Positions 5,681 through 12,213 of a stretch of 15,552 nucleotides of DNA are shown piece after piece. Under the pieces are notes generated by a model. It saw nothing but the letters and a program-made list of their open reading frames with translations, was not told the DNA's origin and made no database searches. How positions within the stretch are numbered: position 1 is the first letter of the stretch; every line of letters begins with the position of its first letter. The translations under genes were made by a program, and so were the position numbers. This stretch comes from Paraktedonobacter sp035294465 (lineage in GTDB: Bacteria; Chloroflexota; Ktedonobacteria; Ktedonobacterales; Ktedonobacteraceae): contig DATGKW010000182.1 of the NCBI GenBank assembly GCA_035294465.1, positions 1 through 15,552 on the forward strand, given 5' to 3'.

Positions 5681-7180
5681 ATGTCAATCTCAACGCCCAC
5701 GCGCTCGACAGAGTTGGGGCAGGTCTATCAGAATTTTATTGGCGGCGCATGGAAGAACTCTCAGAGTGGAGAGACGTTTATCAGCACCAATCCGGCTCGC
5801 ACCTCCGAAGTAATTGGGTATTACCAGAAATCAAATGTGGCAGATCTGGAGGAGGCAGTGGGAGCTGCGCTCAAGGCTCAGCCTGCCTGGGCAGCTACGC
5901 CGGCCCCGCTACGCGGTGAAGTGCTCTATCGCGTGGCGCAGATCCTAGAAGAGCGGCAGGAAGAGCTGGCTCAATTGATGACGCGCGAGATGGGCAAAAT
6001 CCTGAAAGAGACGCGCGGTGATGTGCAGGTTGCCATCGACGTAGCGAAGTTTATGGCGGGCGAAGGCAGGCGCGCGGAGGGTGAAACCATTCCATCGGCT
6101 CTCCCAAACAAGCTGTGTTTGACGCTGCGCCATCCTGTCGGCATTGTGGGCATCATCACCCCCTGGAACTTCCCTATGGCTATCCCTGCCTGGAAGACCT
6201 TTCCCGCGCTGCTGGCCGGCAACGCGATTGTGCTCAAACCGGCCAGCGATACGCCGCTGATGGCGATCAAGCTGGCAGAGATTTTGCAGGATGCGGGCCT
6301 ACCCGCTGGTGTCTTTAACGTTCTTACCGGTCCTGGCAGCTCGCTGGGCGATGCCATAGCCGGGCACAAACAGATCACTATGATTTCGCTGACCGGCTCA
6401 ACCGAAGTTGGGCGGCGCGTGGCCGAGATCTGTGGGCGCGACCTGCGCCGCTGCTCTCTGGAACTGGGCGGCAAAAATGCGGTGATCATCCTGGACGATG
6501 GCGACCTCGACCTGGCTGCGGAAAGCGTTACCTGGGCCGCCTTTGGCACGACCGGCCAGCGCTGCACCGCTACTAGCCGCGTCATTGTGCAGCGAGGAGC
6601 GCTCAGGGGCTTCACAGATCGCCTGGTCGCGGCGGCTGAGAAACTGCGCGTAGGTGACGGCTTGAATCCCCAGGTCGAGATGGGACCGCTGGTTAACATG
6701 GGACGCGTCAAAGCGGTTCACGAATACACCGAGATCGGGAAGCACGAGGGAGCGAAACTGATCACGGGAGGAGAGCCGCTCGACGAAGAGGAGCAATACA
6801 GCGAGGGCGCGTTCTACAAGCCCACCATTTTCACCGAGGTCACGCCCAACATGCGCATCGCCAGAGAGGAGATCTTTGGCCCCTTTGTCTCGCTAATTCC
6901 GGTGGATACCTATGAGGAGGCGATTGAAGTAGCCAATTCAACCGAATATGGCCTCTCCACCGCAATCTTTACCGAGGACGCGCGATTGACTTTTCGGGCT
7001 CTGCGCGAGATACAATCGGGGCTGGTTTATTTCAACGCTGGCACCACCGGCTCTGAGATTCACCTGCCATTTGGAGGCATGAAAGCCAGCGGCAACGGCC
7101 ATCGCGAGCTGGGCACTGCTGCTGTCAAAGAATTTAGCGAAACCAAAAGTATCTTCATCTGCTACCCCAGGAAAGAATAA
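5681..7180 (+). CDS. NAD(P)+-dependent aldehyde dehydrogenase
   Basis: This 499-residue full-length aldehyde dehydrogenase oxidises an aldehyde to the acid with NAD(P)+. The family landmarks are in order: PWNFP (161-165, Asn163 of the oxyanion site), cofactor lysine in LKPAS (Lys186), Rossmann loop GSTEVG (239-244), general base Glu261 in LELGGK, nucleophile Cys295 in TTGQRCTATSR, and EEIFGP (396-401). The C-terminal SEIHLPFGGMKASGNGHRE resembles the alpha-ketoglutaric semialdehyde/ALDH7-like branch more than betaine-aldehyde or phenylacetaldehyde enzymes, but I would not name a substrate. I chose the ATG at 5681 over an upstream in-frame GTG at 5660 because GAGGAG lies 6 bases before it. It is monocistronic, and its stop is 8 bases from the end of the convergent PATAN gene with no terminator between. 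Confidence 0.95.
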   Translation: MSISTPTRSTELGQVYQNFIGGAWKNSQSGETFISTNPARTSEVIGYYQKSNVADLEEAVGAALKAQPAWAATPAPLRGEVLYRVAQILEERQEELAQLMTREMGKILKETRGDVQVAIDVAKFMAGEGRRAEGETIPSALPNKLCLTLRHPVGIVGIITPWNFPMAIPAWKTFPALLAGNAIVLKPASDTPLMAIKLAEILQDAGLPAGVFNVLTGPGSSLGDAIAGHKQITMISLTGSTEVGRRVAEICGRDLRRCSLELGGKNAVIILDDGDLDLAAESVTWAAFGTTGQRCTATSRVIVQRGALRGFTDRLVAAAEKLRVGDGLNPQVEMGPLVNMGRVKAVHEYTEIGKHEGAKLITGGEPLDEEEQYSEGAFYKPTIFTEVTPNMRIAREEIFGPFVSLIPVDTYEEAIEVANSTEYGLSTAIFTEDARLTFRALREIQSGLVYFNAGTTGSEIHLPFGGMKASGNGHRELGTAAVKEFSETKSIFICYPRKE

Positions 7181-7188
7181 GGCGCGTT

Positions 7189-8439
7189 TCAGGCGTGGGG
7201 CAGGCCGAACTGAGTGAACATTGCTTCCCAGATCTCCTGGTTCTCCAGGCGCTCGGAGAGCGAGACGATGCGCGCGTTAATTGAGTCAAAGATGCATGAG
7301 AGGATACGTTGGAGCGTAATGGCTCCCTCTTCATAGAAATCGTTGGCTTTCTTAATCTCGCCGCGCATCACTTCGTGGCAGAGCGAGGTGAAATTCTCGA
7401 CGTCAATAGCGTTATTATTGACGATAAAGCGGTAATTGCCCATGTAGCGGAGATTATTGCGCGTCATCAGCGCTTCCAACGTATTGGGGTCCAGTTCGGT
7501 GCCATTGGCCTTGCAGGCTTCGGCCAGAGCTTCCATAGTCCAGTTTACGAATTCCGCGAGGGCGGGCAGTTGTTCCATCGGGGTTGTTTTGCGCAACCAG
7601 TGCTGCTCCATGCGACTGATCAGGTGAAAAAGCTCGAAGTGCTCCATGCGCAGCATCTCAGCCGGTTCAGGTAGGCGAACAGCCTGCTCGCCCGTGGGAG
7701 CGTTGGAAGGCAACACATAGACCAGGCGCATCTGGATCAATTGAGCAAGGTCGCGCGCGACATCCAGTTCTGGCCGGCGAATGCCGGTGGCAATCTTGCG
7801 CACAGAACGATAGCGGTTGATTCCGCCAAGCAGTTCGAGCGTGCGTGCGTCGAAGCTCATAGCGTATGGAATGGCCGGTGCCATCTGCAAACAGGTTTGC
7901 ATGCCCATCGGAAGAAACGTCTGAAGCTTCTCCCATTCGTCCGCGTAACGTACCATCTCCATCGTTACGCGCATGACATCCAGGCCAAGAGATTCTTCGC
8001 CATAAGGGAGGATATTCTTGCTATCGGGAATCGCCGCGAACTCATATGTGCCATCTTTCCAGAGGCCGATGTCGCGGATGGTCCAGAGCGCTTTCGTGCG
8101 CAGGGCCTCGCGCAACTGGGACTCGCTGATCACACGCATCTCTATCAAGCGTTCGCCGATCCGCTTGCCAAAGGCGTCCTGGAGCTGGCGCTGAAAAGCA
8201 GCCTCGATCTGTGGCGCGGCGGCCATGCCGAGTTGTTGCAGGACATCACCCAGAGTCAGAGCGCCAGCATCAAGCTCCGAGCAGCCGGCCAGTTTGCCCT
8301 CTTTGAAATACACAATGCCGATCCGGTTATTGGCCTGTGCCAGGTGAATCGCCCCGCTCATACTACCCATTTCCATCATTTGCAGGATTTCCACCAGACC
8401 AAACTCTCTGAGCGAGCCTTGTAGCTTTGTCCCAATCAT
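7189..8439 (-). CDS. PATAN (DUF4388) domain protein, probable signalling or regulatory role
   Basis: This is a 416-residue cytoplasmic protein. Residues 1 to about 160 form a PATAN/DUF4388 domain. It opens with LQGSLREFGLVEILQMMEM, continues SGAIHLA...GIVYFKEGKLAGC, and ends with the FGKRIGERLIEM and LWKDGTYEF segments typical of this fold. Residues about 195-245 (GGINRYRSVRKIATGI followed by LAQLIQMRLVYVL) look like a winged-helix module often found behind PATAN domains. The rest (about 260-416) is helical and unassigned. PATAN takes its name from the N-terminus of cyanobacterial PatA and is thought to mediate protein contacts in two-component and GTPase signalling. There is no receiver, kinase or GTPase domain here, so it is probably an adaptor. 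The start ATG at 8439 has AAGGGA 6 bases upstream. A promoter with TATAAT lies about 100 bases upstream. Confidence 0.8.
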   Translation of the reverse strand: MIGTKLQGSLREFGLVEILQMMEMGSMSGAIHLAQANNRIGIVYFKEGKLAGCSELDAGALTLGDVLQQLGMAAAPQIEAAFQRQLQDAFGKRIGERLIEMRVISESQLREALRTKALWTIRDIGLWKDGTYEFAAIPDSKNILPYGEESLGLDVMRVTMEMVRYADEWEKLQTFLPMGMQTCLQMAPAIPYAMSFDARTLELLGGINRYRSVRKIATGIRRPELDVARDLAQLIQMRLVYVLPSNAPTGEQAVRLPEPAEMLRMEHFELFHLISRMEQHWLRKTTPMEQLPALAEFVNWTMEALAEACKANGTELDPNTLEALMTRNNLRYMGNYRFIVNNNAIDVENFTSLCHEVMRGEIKKANDFYEEGAITLQRILSCIFDSINARIVSLSERLENQEIWEAMFTQFGLPHA

Positions 8440-8536
8440 TGTGTGTCCCTTGTATAACCAATGGAGTCATGCCAGTATGTACGCTCAAGCTGTCCCGACC
8501 TGAGTGAGTGCAAAACTGTGCATCTTCGTCATCAGC

Positions 8537-8566
8537 ATTATAGCAGGTATCATTTTGTTTCAGCAA
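8537..8566 (-). promoter_or_regulatory. Candidate promoter of the PATAN gene
   Basis: On the minus strand TTGCTG (8561-8566) and a perfect TATAAT (8537-8542) are separated by 18 bases. Transcription would begin near 8530, giving a leader of about 90 bases to the ATG at 8439. The -10 is strong, but the -35 matches the consensus at only three of six positions. Confidence 0.45.
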
Positions 8567-8642
8567 GTCTCTTAAAGAGCAGAGAGGCAGCCTTACAAGA
8601 GGGTTCGGGACGACGAATCATGAGATACAACCTGGATTGTTA

Positions 8643-8648
8643 TATAAT
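8643..8648 (+). promoter_or_regulatory. TATAAT box 7 bases before the SDR start (leaderless promoter candidate)
   Basis: A perfect TATAAT ends 7 bases before the ATG of the SDR gene, and that ATG has no Shine-Dalgarno sequence. Initiation at the usual distance from a -10 box would put the first transcribed base at or next to the A of the ATG, so the mRNA would be leaderless. No good -35 box is seen at 16-18 bases. Confidence 0.5.
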
Positions 8649-8655
8649 TACTATC

Positions 8656-9369
8656 ATGGGCATACAGAACAAAGTAGCGATCATAACCGGCGCGGGCAGC
8701 GGGATTGGGCAGGCCACGGCACAACGCTTCGCGCGTGCTGGAGCGCGTGTGGTTCTCTTTGGCCGGACAGAGGAGGCACTGGAAGCCACAGCCGCGCAAA
8801 TTCGCGGCGCAGGAGGAGAGGCGCTGGTAGTCCAGGGAGACGTGGCGCTTGAGGAGAACGTGCGCGATCTGTTCCAGCGCGCACTTGATACCTACGGACG
8901 GGTCGATATCCTGATCAATTGTGCGGGCGTGGTCGCGGTCAGGCCGTTCGCGGAAATGGATGTGGAAACGTGGGATCGCGTGCTGAATATCAATCTTCGT
9001 GGGACCTTCCTCTGCTGTCGCGAGGCATTTAGAGCTATGGCCAGGCAGAATGGAGGAGTGATTCTCAATATTTCTTCGCTCTCCGGCGTGAAAGGAGTAG
9101 AGAAGTTTCCCGGCCTGAGCGCCTATAACGTTTCCAAAGCTGGCGTGGCGAGTCTGACCGAAATCCTCGCAGTCGAGGGCAAGGCGCAGAATATTCACGT
9201 CGCGGCGGTGAGTCCCGGCGCGGTGGATACAGAAATGCTACGCCAGGCCGCTCCCCACTTAAAGGCAGGCATGACGCCGGAGGAGATGGCTGAAATTTTG
9301 CTCTTTATGGCCGGTGACGCCGGGCGTCTTCTCAGCGGAACAAACCTGGAAATCTTCAGCAACGCGTAA
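8656..9369 (+). CDS. Short-chain dehydrogenase/reductase, candidate sepiapterin-reductase-type enzyme
   Basis: This 237-residue classical SDR has the cofactor motif TGAGSGIG (11-18), Arg37 after the second strand (FGRT, which favours NADPH), NCAG (88-91), Asn111 in NINLRG, serine in NISSLSG (about 141), Tyr157-x3-Lys161 and SPGAVDTEM (186-194). All catalytic residues are present. Sequence motifs alone fit many SDR reactions, including FabG-like ones. The sepiapterin reductase idea comes from the context, because the next gene encodes a tetrahydrobiopterin-type PTPS. I chose the ATG at 8656 because it gives the standard SDR N-terminus (GIQNKVAIITGAG). The frame extends upstream to 8461, but that part looks non-coding. 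There is no Shine-Dalgarno, and a TATAAT box sits 7 bases upstream. The PTPS gene follows 41 bases after the stop, so it is the first gene of a three-gene operon. Confidence 0.85.
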   Translation: MGIQNKVAIITGAGSGIGQATAQRFARAGARVVLFGRTEEALEATAAQIRGAGGEALVVQGDVALEENVRDLFQRALDTYGRVDILINCAGVVAVRPFAEMDVETWDRVLNINLRGTFLCCREAFRAMARQNGGVILNISSLSGVKGVEKFPGLSAYNVSKAGVASLTEILAVEGKAQNIHVAAVSPGAVDTEMLRQAAPHLKAGMTPEEMAEILLFMAGDAGRLLSGTNLEIFSNA

Positions 9370-9372
9370 ATG

Positions 9373-9391
9373 CTGTCACGCAAAGTGACAG
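9373..9391 (+). repeat. Small intercistronic hairpin between SDR and PTPS genes
   Basis: CTGTCAC (9373-9379) and GTGACAG (9385-9391) form a perfect 7-bp stem with the loop GCAAA, 3 bases after the SDR stop codon. It is followed by AAAAATAAAGGAG, which includes the PTPS ribosome site, so it is not a terminator. It may protect the upstream message or tune expression of the downstream gene. Confidence 0.5.
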
Positions 9392-9410
9392 AAAAATAAA
9401 GGAGCGAGCA

Positions 9411-9827
9411 ATGGTCTACCTGACGAGGCGCGCGACATTTAGCGCCGCGCACCGCCTGTGGAGCGAGCATCTGACAGAGGCAGAGAATTATGCAGTGTAT
9501 GACAAGTGCGCGAATCCGAACGGACATGGGCATAACTACATATTGGAAGTAACCGTGCGTGGCCAGCCGGACGAGCGTACCGGTATGCTCCTTAACCTGA
9601 CAGAACTCAAGGGTGCTATCGAAAACGCGGTAATCAAGTGGGTAGACCATAAGCATCTGAACCGCGATGTCCCCTGGTTAGAGGGCATCATTCCAACGAC
9701 CGAGATGCTGGTGATGGCTTTCTGGCGGCGGCTGGAAACGGCGCTCCCGGCGAGAATGCTCTACGAAGTCAAGCTGCACGAAACAGAGAACAACATCGCG
9801 GTCTATAGGGGAGAAGAGCAGGCATGA
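9411..9827 (+). CDS. ptpS: 6-pyruvoyl-tetrahydropterin synthase, tetrahydrobiopterin type
   Basis: This is a 138-residue enzyme of the PTPS/QueD family, which converts 7,8-dihydroneopterin triphosphate to 6-pyruvoyl-tetrahydropterin. Zinc ligands are His14 (FSAAHR), His39 and His41 (GHGHNY). Catalytic Cys33 lies in KCANPNGHGH, giving C-x5-H-x-H spacing. Asp79-His80 (VDHKHL) and Glu124 (HETENN) complete the active site. All of these align at a constant offset of 9 with the rat enzyme (His23, Cys42, His48, His50, Asp88, His89, Glu133). Bacterial QueD instead has C-x3-HGH. The segments TGMLLNLTELK, NRDVPW and LYEVKLHETENN are also close to animal PTPS. This points to pterin (biopterin-like) synthesis rather than queuosine. 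AAGGAG lies 6 bases before ATG. The gene overlaps the glycosyltransferase by ATGA. No GTP cyclohydrolase gene is in the window. Confidence 0.92.
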   Translation: MVYLTRRATFSAAHRLWSEHLTEAENYAVYDKCANPNGHGHNYILEVTVRGQPDERTGMLLNLTELKGAIENAVIKWVDHKHLNRDVPWLEGIIPTTEMLVMAFWRRLETALPARMLYEVKLHETENNIAVYRGEEQA

Positions 9828-10921
9828 GAATCGCGCTGGTTGCGCCTCTGGTTTCGCCGATTGCTCAGCCATATCTAGGCGGCGCGCAGGCTCTCGTGGC
9901 CGACCTTGCGCGCGGATTGCAGAAATGCGGGCACCGCATCACGCTTTTCGCTCGTGCCGGATCGCAGGTAGAGGGAATTAGAATTGAGGATATCCAGGTC
10001 CCTGAGAACGTGCGTCCGGCAACTTTCTCTCCCTCGCTCAAAGAAGGAATTGCCGACCCCGGCTTTTTCGCGCAAGCTCATCTCTTTCTGGAACTATTTC
10101 TACAGCTGCGGCGGCGCAGCCACGAATTTGATCTGATCCACATACACGCTTTTGACTGGCCTGCTTACGTGTGCAGCGCGTTAGTTCTGGAGACGCCGGT
10201 GCTGCACACGCTGCATTTGCCGGCTGTTGCAGGTGAGATCAACGAGGCCCTGCGCGTACTGAATCGGCAGGGGCATCCACTCGTGCTGAGTACTGTCTCT
10301 CAGAGTTGTGCGCGCAGTTACGCCCGCTACACCCCGATTGACTACGTTGTGTACAATGGACTGGATGTCGAAGCTATCCCTTTTCAGGCGACTATAGCAA
10401 ACCATGCTCCGCTGCTCTGCGCAGGCAGAATCGCTCCAGAGAAAGGCGTCGAAGACGCCATCGAGATTGCCGAAAGGGCAAACTGTCCCCTGGTCATCGC
10501 CGGTGGCATTTACGACCAGGAATATTACCGGCAGCGCATCGCCCCTCGACTCGCGCGAACAGGCGCGCGTATTACATATGTGGGTCAGATTGAACGAGAG
10601 GCATTATGGAGGCTGATGGGCCAGGCGGCAGCGCTGCTCTGCCCGATTGCCTGGGATGAGCCATTCGGGTTGGCAGCCGTCGAAGCTATGGCGACAGGTA
10701 CGCCGGTCATTGCCTTTCGCCGCGGAGCTATGGAAGAGATCATTGCTCATGGCGAGACAGGCTTTCTGGTTGAACCAGGCGAGTGCGCCCAGGCCGCCGC
10801 GCTGGTCGATGACCTGGTGGATATCCCGCGAGCACGCTGCCGGGCACATGTCGAAGAAAACTTTACTCTCGACAAAATGATCGCGGACTATGAGGAGGTC
10901 TATAGAGAGATAGCCGGTTAA
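9824..10921 (+). CDS. Family 4 (GT-B) glycosyltransferase
   Basis: This 365-residue retaining glycosyltransferase has a GT-B fold. The N-terminal acceptor domain opens MRIALVAPLVSPI, with the glycine loop GGAQ at 19-22 and HIHAFDW near 106-112. The C-terminal donor domain starts near residue 195. It carries GRIAPEKG (Arg202 and Lys207, which bind the nucleotide-sugar phosphates), the E-x7-E motif EPFGLAAVE (Glu279, Glu287), GTPVIAFRRGAMEEI, and HGETGFLV. No membrane segment is present. The donor sugar cannot be read from the sequence. The start ATG overlaps the PTPS stop (ATGA, 9824-9827), so translation is coupled and a shared pathway is likely. Cyanobacterial pteridine glucosyltransferases are of similar size and, as I recall, of the same broad family. 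Alternatives are a sugar-nucleotide enzyme for cell-surface glycans or glycolipids. The gene ends 6 bases from the convergent CPBP gene. Confidence 0.9.
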   Translation: MRIALVAPLVSPIAQPYLGGAQALVADLARGLQKCGHRITLFARAGSQVEGIRIEDIQVPENVRPATFSPSLKEGIADPGFFAQAHLFLELFLQLRRRSHEFDLIHIHAFDWPAYVCSALVLETPVLHTLHLPAVAGEINEALRVLNRQGHPLVLSTVSQSCARSYARYTPIDYVVYNGLDVEAIPFQATIANHAPLLCAGRIAPEKGVEDAIEIAERANCPLVIAGGIYDQEYYRQRIAPRLARTGARITYVGQIEREALWRLMGQAAALLCPIAWDEPFGLAAVEAMATGTPVIAFRRGAMEEIIAHGETGFLVEPGECAQAAALVDDLVDIPRARCRAHVEENFTLDKMIADYEEVYREIAG

Positions 10922-10927
10922 TGCTTC

Positions 10928-11680
10928 TCAAGAGGATTGTGGAGTTGATACCTCGGCGGGCAGATCAGGCTCGTCTACAATACCGGATACGTCGATAAAG
11001 AGCAGGCGCATATCGAAGAGTGCGTGTACGATCATGGGCAAGAACAGGCTGCCGGTAAAGTAGTAGAGGAAGCCAAAGGCCAGACCCATCAGCCCCGTGC
11101 CGACCACGCCGGCCAGCTTCTGATAGATATGCCCGATCCCAAAAAGCACCCCGGCAATAATAATTGCTACGAAGAGGGGAACATGCGGGAAAATATACGC
11201 CAGGTAGGCTGGCATAAAGCCACGATAGAGCAACTCTTCGCAGAAACCGGCGGTCATAGAGAGCAATATCCACAGCCCGCGTTCCTTCGAGGTGCGTGGC
11301 AGCATATACAGCGGCCCCGACATGCTCTGGCGAAGCTGTGCGCGCCCTTCAGCAGTGCGCGCGACAAAGCGAATATAAAGAGCCTGCCCATAGAAGATCA
11401 GAATCAGGATCAGCGCAAGAGATGCGGCCAGGACTGTATTGGTTGGCTCCCGCAAGCCGAGGCGTTGCGCGGACCACCCCAGGCCAACAAGAATGATTAC
11501 CAGAGGGATCAGCATCGACCACTGGCCAAGCATTCCCTTGACGTAGAAGCCAGCGCGCAACTCTGGATGGCGTGCAATCCGTCGCATCAACACGCGGTAG
11601 CGCCTGGCCCCGCGAATGGGCACCACAATAATCAGAAAAAGGATGAGTAGATGCGCGAGATTTGTCGCAAACCATACCAT
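10928..11680 (-). CDS. CPBP family intramembrane metalloprotease (CAAX protease/bacteriocin-processing type)
   Basis: This 250-residue integral membrane protein has hydrophobic segments at about 8-22, 55-68, 83-103, 137-147, 160-180 and 192-222. The family motifs are complete: EELLYRG (Glu148, Glu149, Arg153), LFGIGH (His184) and HALFD (His219, Asp223). The glutamates and histidines are the presumed catalytic and metal-binding residues. Family members cleave prenylated proteins in eukaryotes and serve in immunity or peptide processing in bacteria. No bacteriocin or peptide precursor is seen nearby, so the substrate is unknown. I chose the ATG at 11680 because GGGAGG lies 6 bases before it. 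An in-frame TTG two codons upstream is less likely. A probable minus-strand terminator lies in the leader, 108 or more bases before the start. Confidence 0.88.
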   Translation of the reverse strand: MVWFATNLAHLLILFLIIVVPIRGARRYRVLMRRIARHPELRAGFYVKGMLGQWSMLIPLVIILVGLGWSAQRLGLREPTNTVLAASLALILILIFYGQALYIRFVARTAEGRAQLRQSMSGPLYMLPRTSKERGLWILLSMTAGFCEELLYRGFMPAYLAYIFPHVPLFVAIIIAGVLFGIGHIYQKLAGVVGTGLMGLAFGFLYYFTGSLFLPMIVHALFDMRLLFIDVSGIVDEPDLPAEVSTPQSS

Positions 11681-11787
11681 GAGCAACCTCCCGGCTCTCG
11701 TTCCAAACGAACTTGTTATTCTTCTCAGTCAAAAACGCTGCTGAGTTCTCCAGGGTATTATACAGCATATGGTAGATAATTGTCAGA

Positions 11788-11829
11788 CCGAAAATAAGAA
11801 GCCCCGAAGTGAAGAAGACTTCGAGGCTT
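11788..11829 (-). terminator. Rho-independent terminator in the CPBP leader, possible attenuator
   Basis: Read on the minus strand, AAGCCTCGAAGT (11829-11818) pairs with ACTTCGGGGCTT (11810-11799) around a 7-base loop CTTCTTC, giving 11 Watson-Crick pairs and one G-U pair. It is followed at once by CTTATTTT. The G-U pair would be a mismatch in plus-strand RNA, and the U-tail exists only on the minus strand, so the element works in that direction. No complete gene lies upstream of it on this strand within the window, and the CPBP gene lies 108 bases downstream. Confidence 0.7.
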
Positions 11830-11942
11830 GAAACAAATCGAGACATCCATGCCTGATCAGCAGTAGGGTAAGGGAAATATACCATACGTTTCTTACGCGA
11901 ATCAAGTGCTCAAATGTACTATTTAATCATGAATATATATCG

Positions 11943-11971
11943 TTCTATCGCATTTTCGTCACGTGATAGAA
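11943..11971. repeat. Inverted repeat TTCTATC/GATAGAA around CATTTTCGTCAC
   Basis: A perfect 7-bp inverted repeat encloses 15 bases containing ATTTTCGTCAC. Its centre resembles the centre of the inverted repeat at 538-562 (TTTTTCGTCAC), although the arms differ. It lies in the AT-rich region between the divergent CPBP and phosphoketolase genes. Confidence 0.35.
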
Positions 11972-12213
11972 TAGAATATCTGGATAAGTACAAGGATATA
12001 GATCGGCTTGCCGGCTTATTTTATTATTAATAATGGGCAAGGGCTGTATATAAATTTGGATGGGCGCATTTGCGCATTCACCATTGCGGCCGCATCCCTT
12101 TCCGTATCGATATCAGGACCCATCGCTGTATCCTGTGCATCGCCGACGAAGTTTACATAAGTGGATACGAATCGAGCTAAGAACGTTCTGAGAGATTGGA
12201 GGAGACTTTTATC

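Larger units (their letters stand above)
11681..12213. other. Divergent gene-free stretch with attenuator-like terminator
   Basis: These 533 bases separate the CPBP gene (-) from the phosphoketolase gene (+). They hold a minus-strand terminator hairpin (11788-11829), an inverted repeat TTCTATC/GATAGAA (11943-11949 with 11965-11971) around CATTTTCGTCAC, and an AT-rich tract at about 11920-12055 that is the likely promoter zone for both genes. I could not fix a single -35/-10 pair with confidence. A minus-strand open frame starting at 11885 with a hydrophobic stretch runs through the terminator and into the CPBP gene. It has only a weak ribosome site. Confidence 0.5.

Noticed and set aside
5971..6711. 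Minus-strand frame of 246 codons within the aldehyde dehydrogenase gene
   Set aside because: It is fully antisense to a complete aldehyde dehydrogenase and has a low-complexity Ser/Pro/Arg composition.
7741..8424. Plus-strand frame of 227 codons within the PATAN gene
   Set aside because: It is antisense to the PATAN domain coding sequence, with no ribosome site and no motifs.
9411..9827. QueD (6-carboxytetrahydropterin synthase, queuosine pathway) as the call for the PTPS gene
   Set aside because: QueD has C-x3-HGH spacing. This protein has C-x5-HGH and the animal-type segments, and there are no queuosine genes nearby.
11349..11885. Minus-strand frame of 178 codons with a hydrophobic N-terminal part
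   Set aside because: It runs through a terminator hairpin and then out of frame through the CPBP gene, which has clear family motifs. Only its first part could be a leader peptide, and this is listed as a finding.
12040..12060. TATATAAA as a -10 box for the phosphoketolase gene
   Set aside because: The sequence lies in a generally AT-rich tract with several equally good alternatives and no matching -35, so no single promoter could be chosen.
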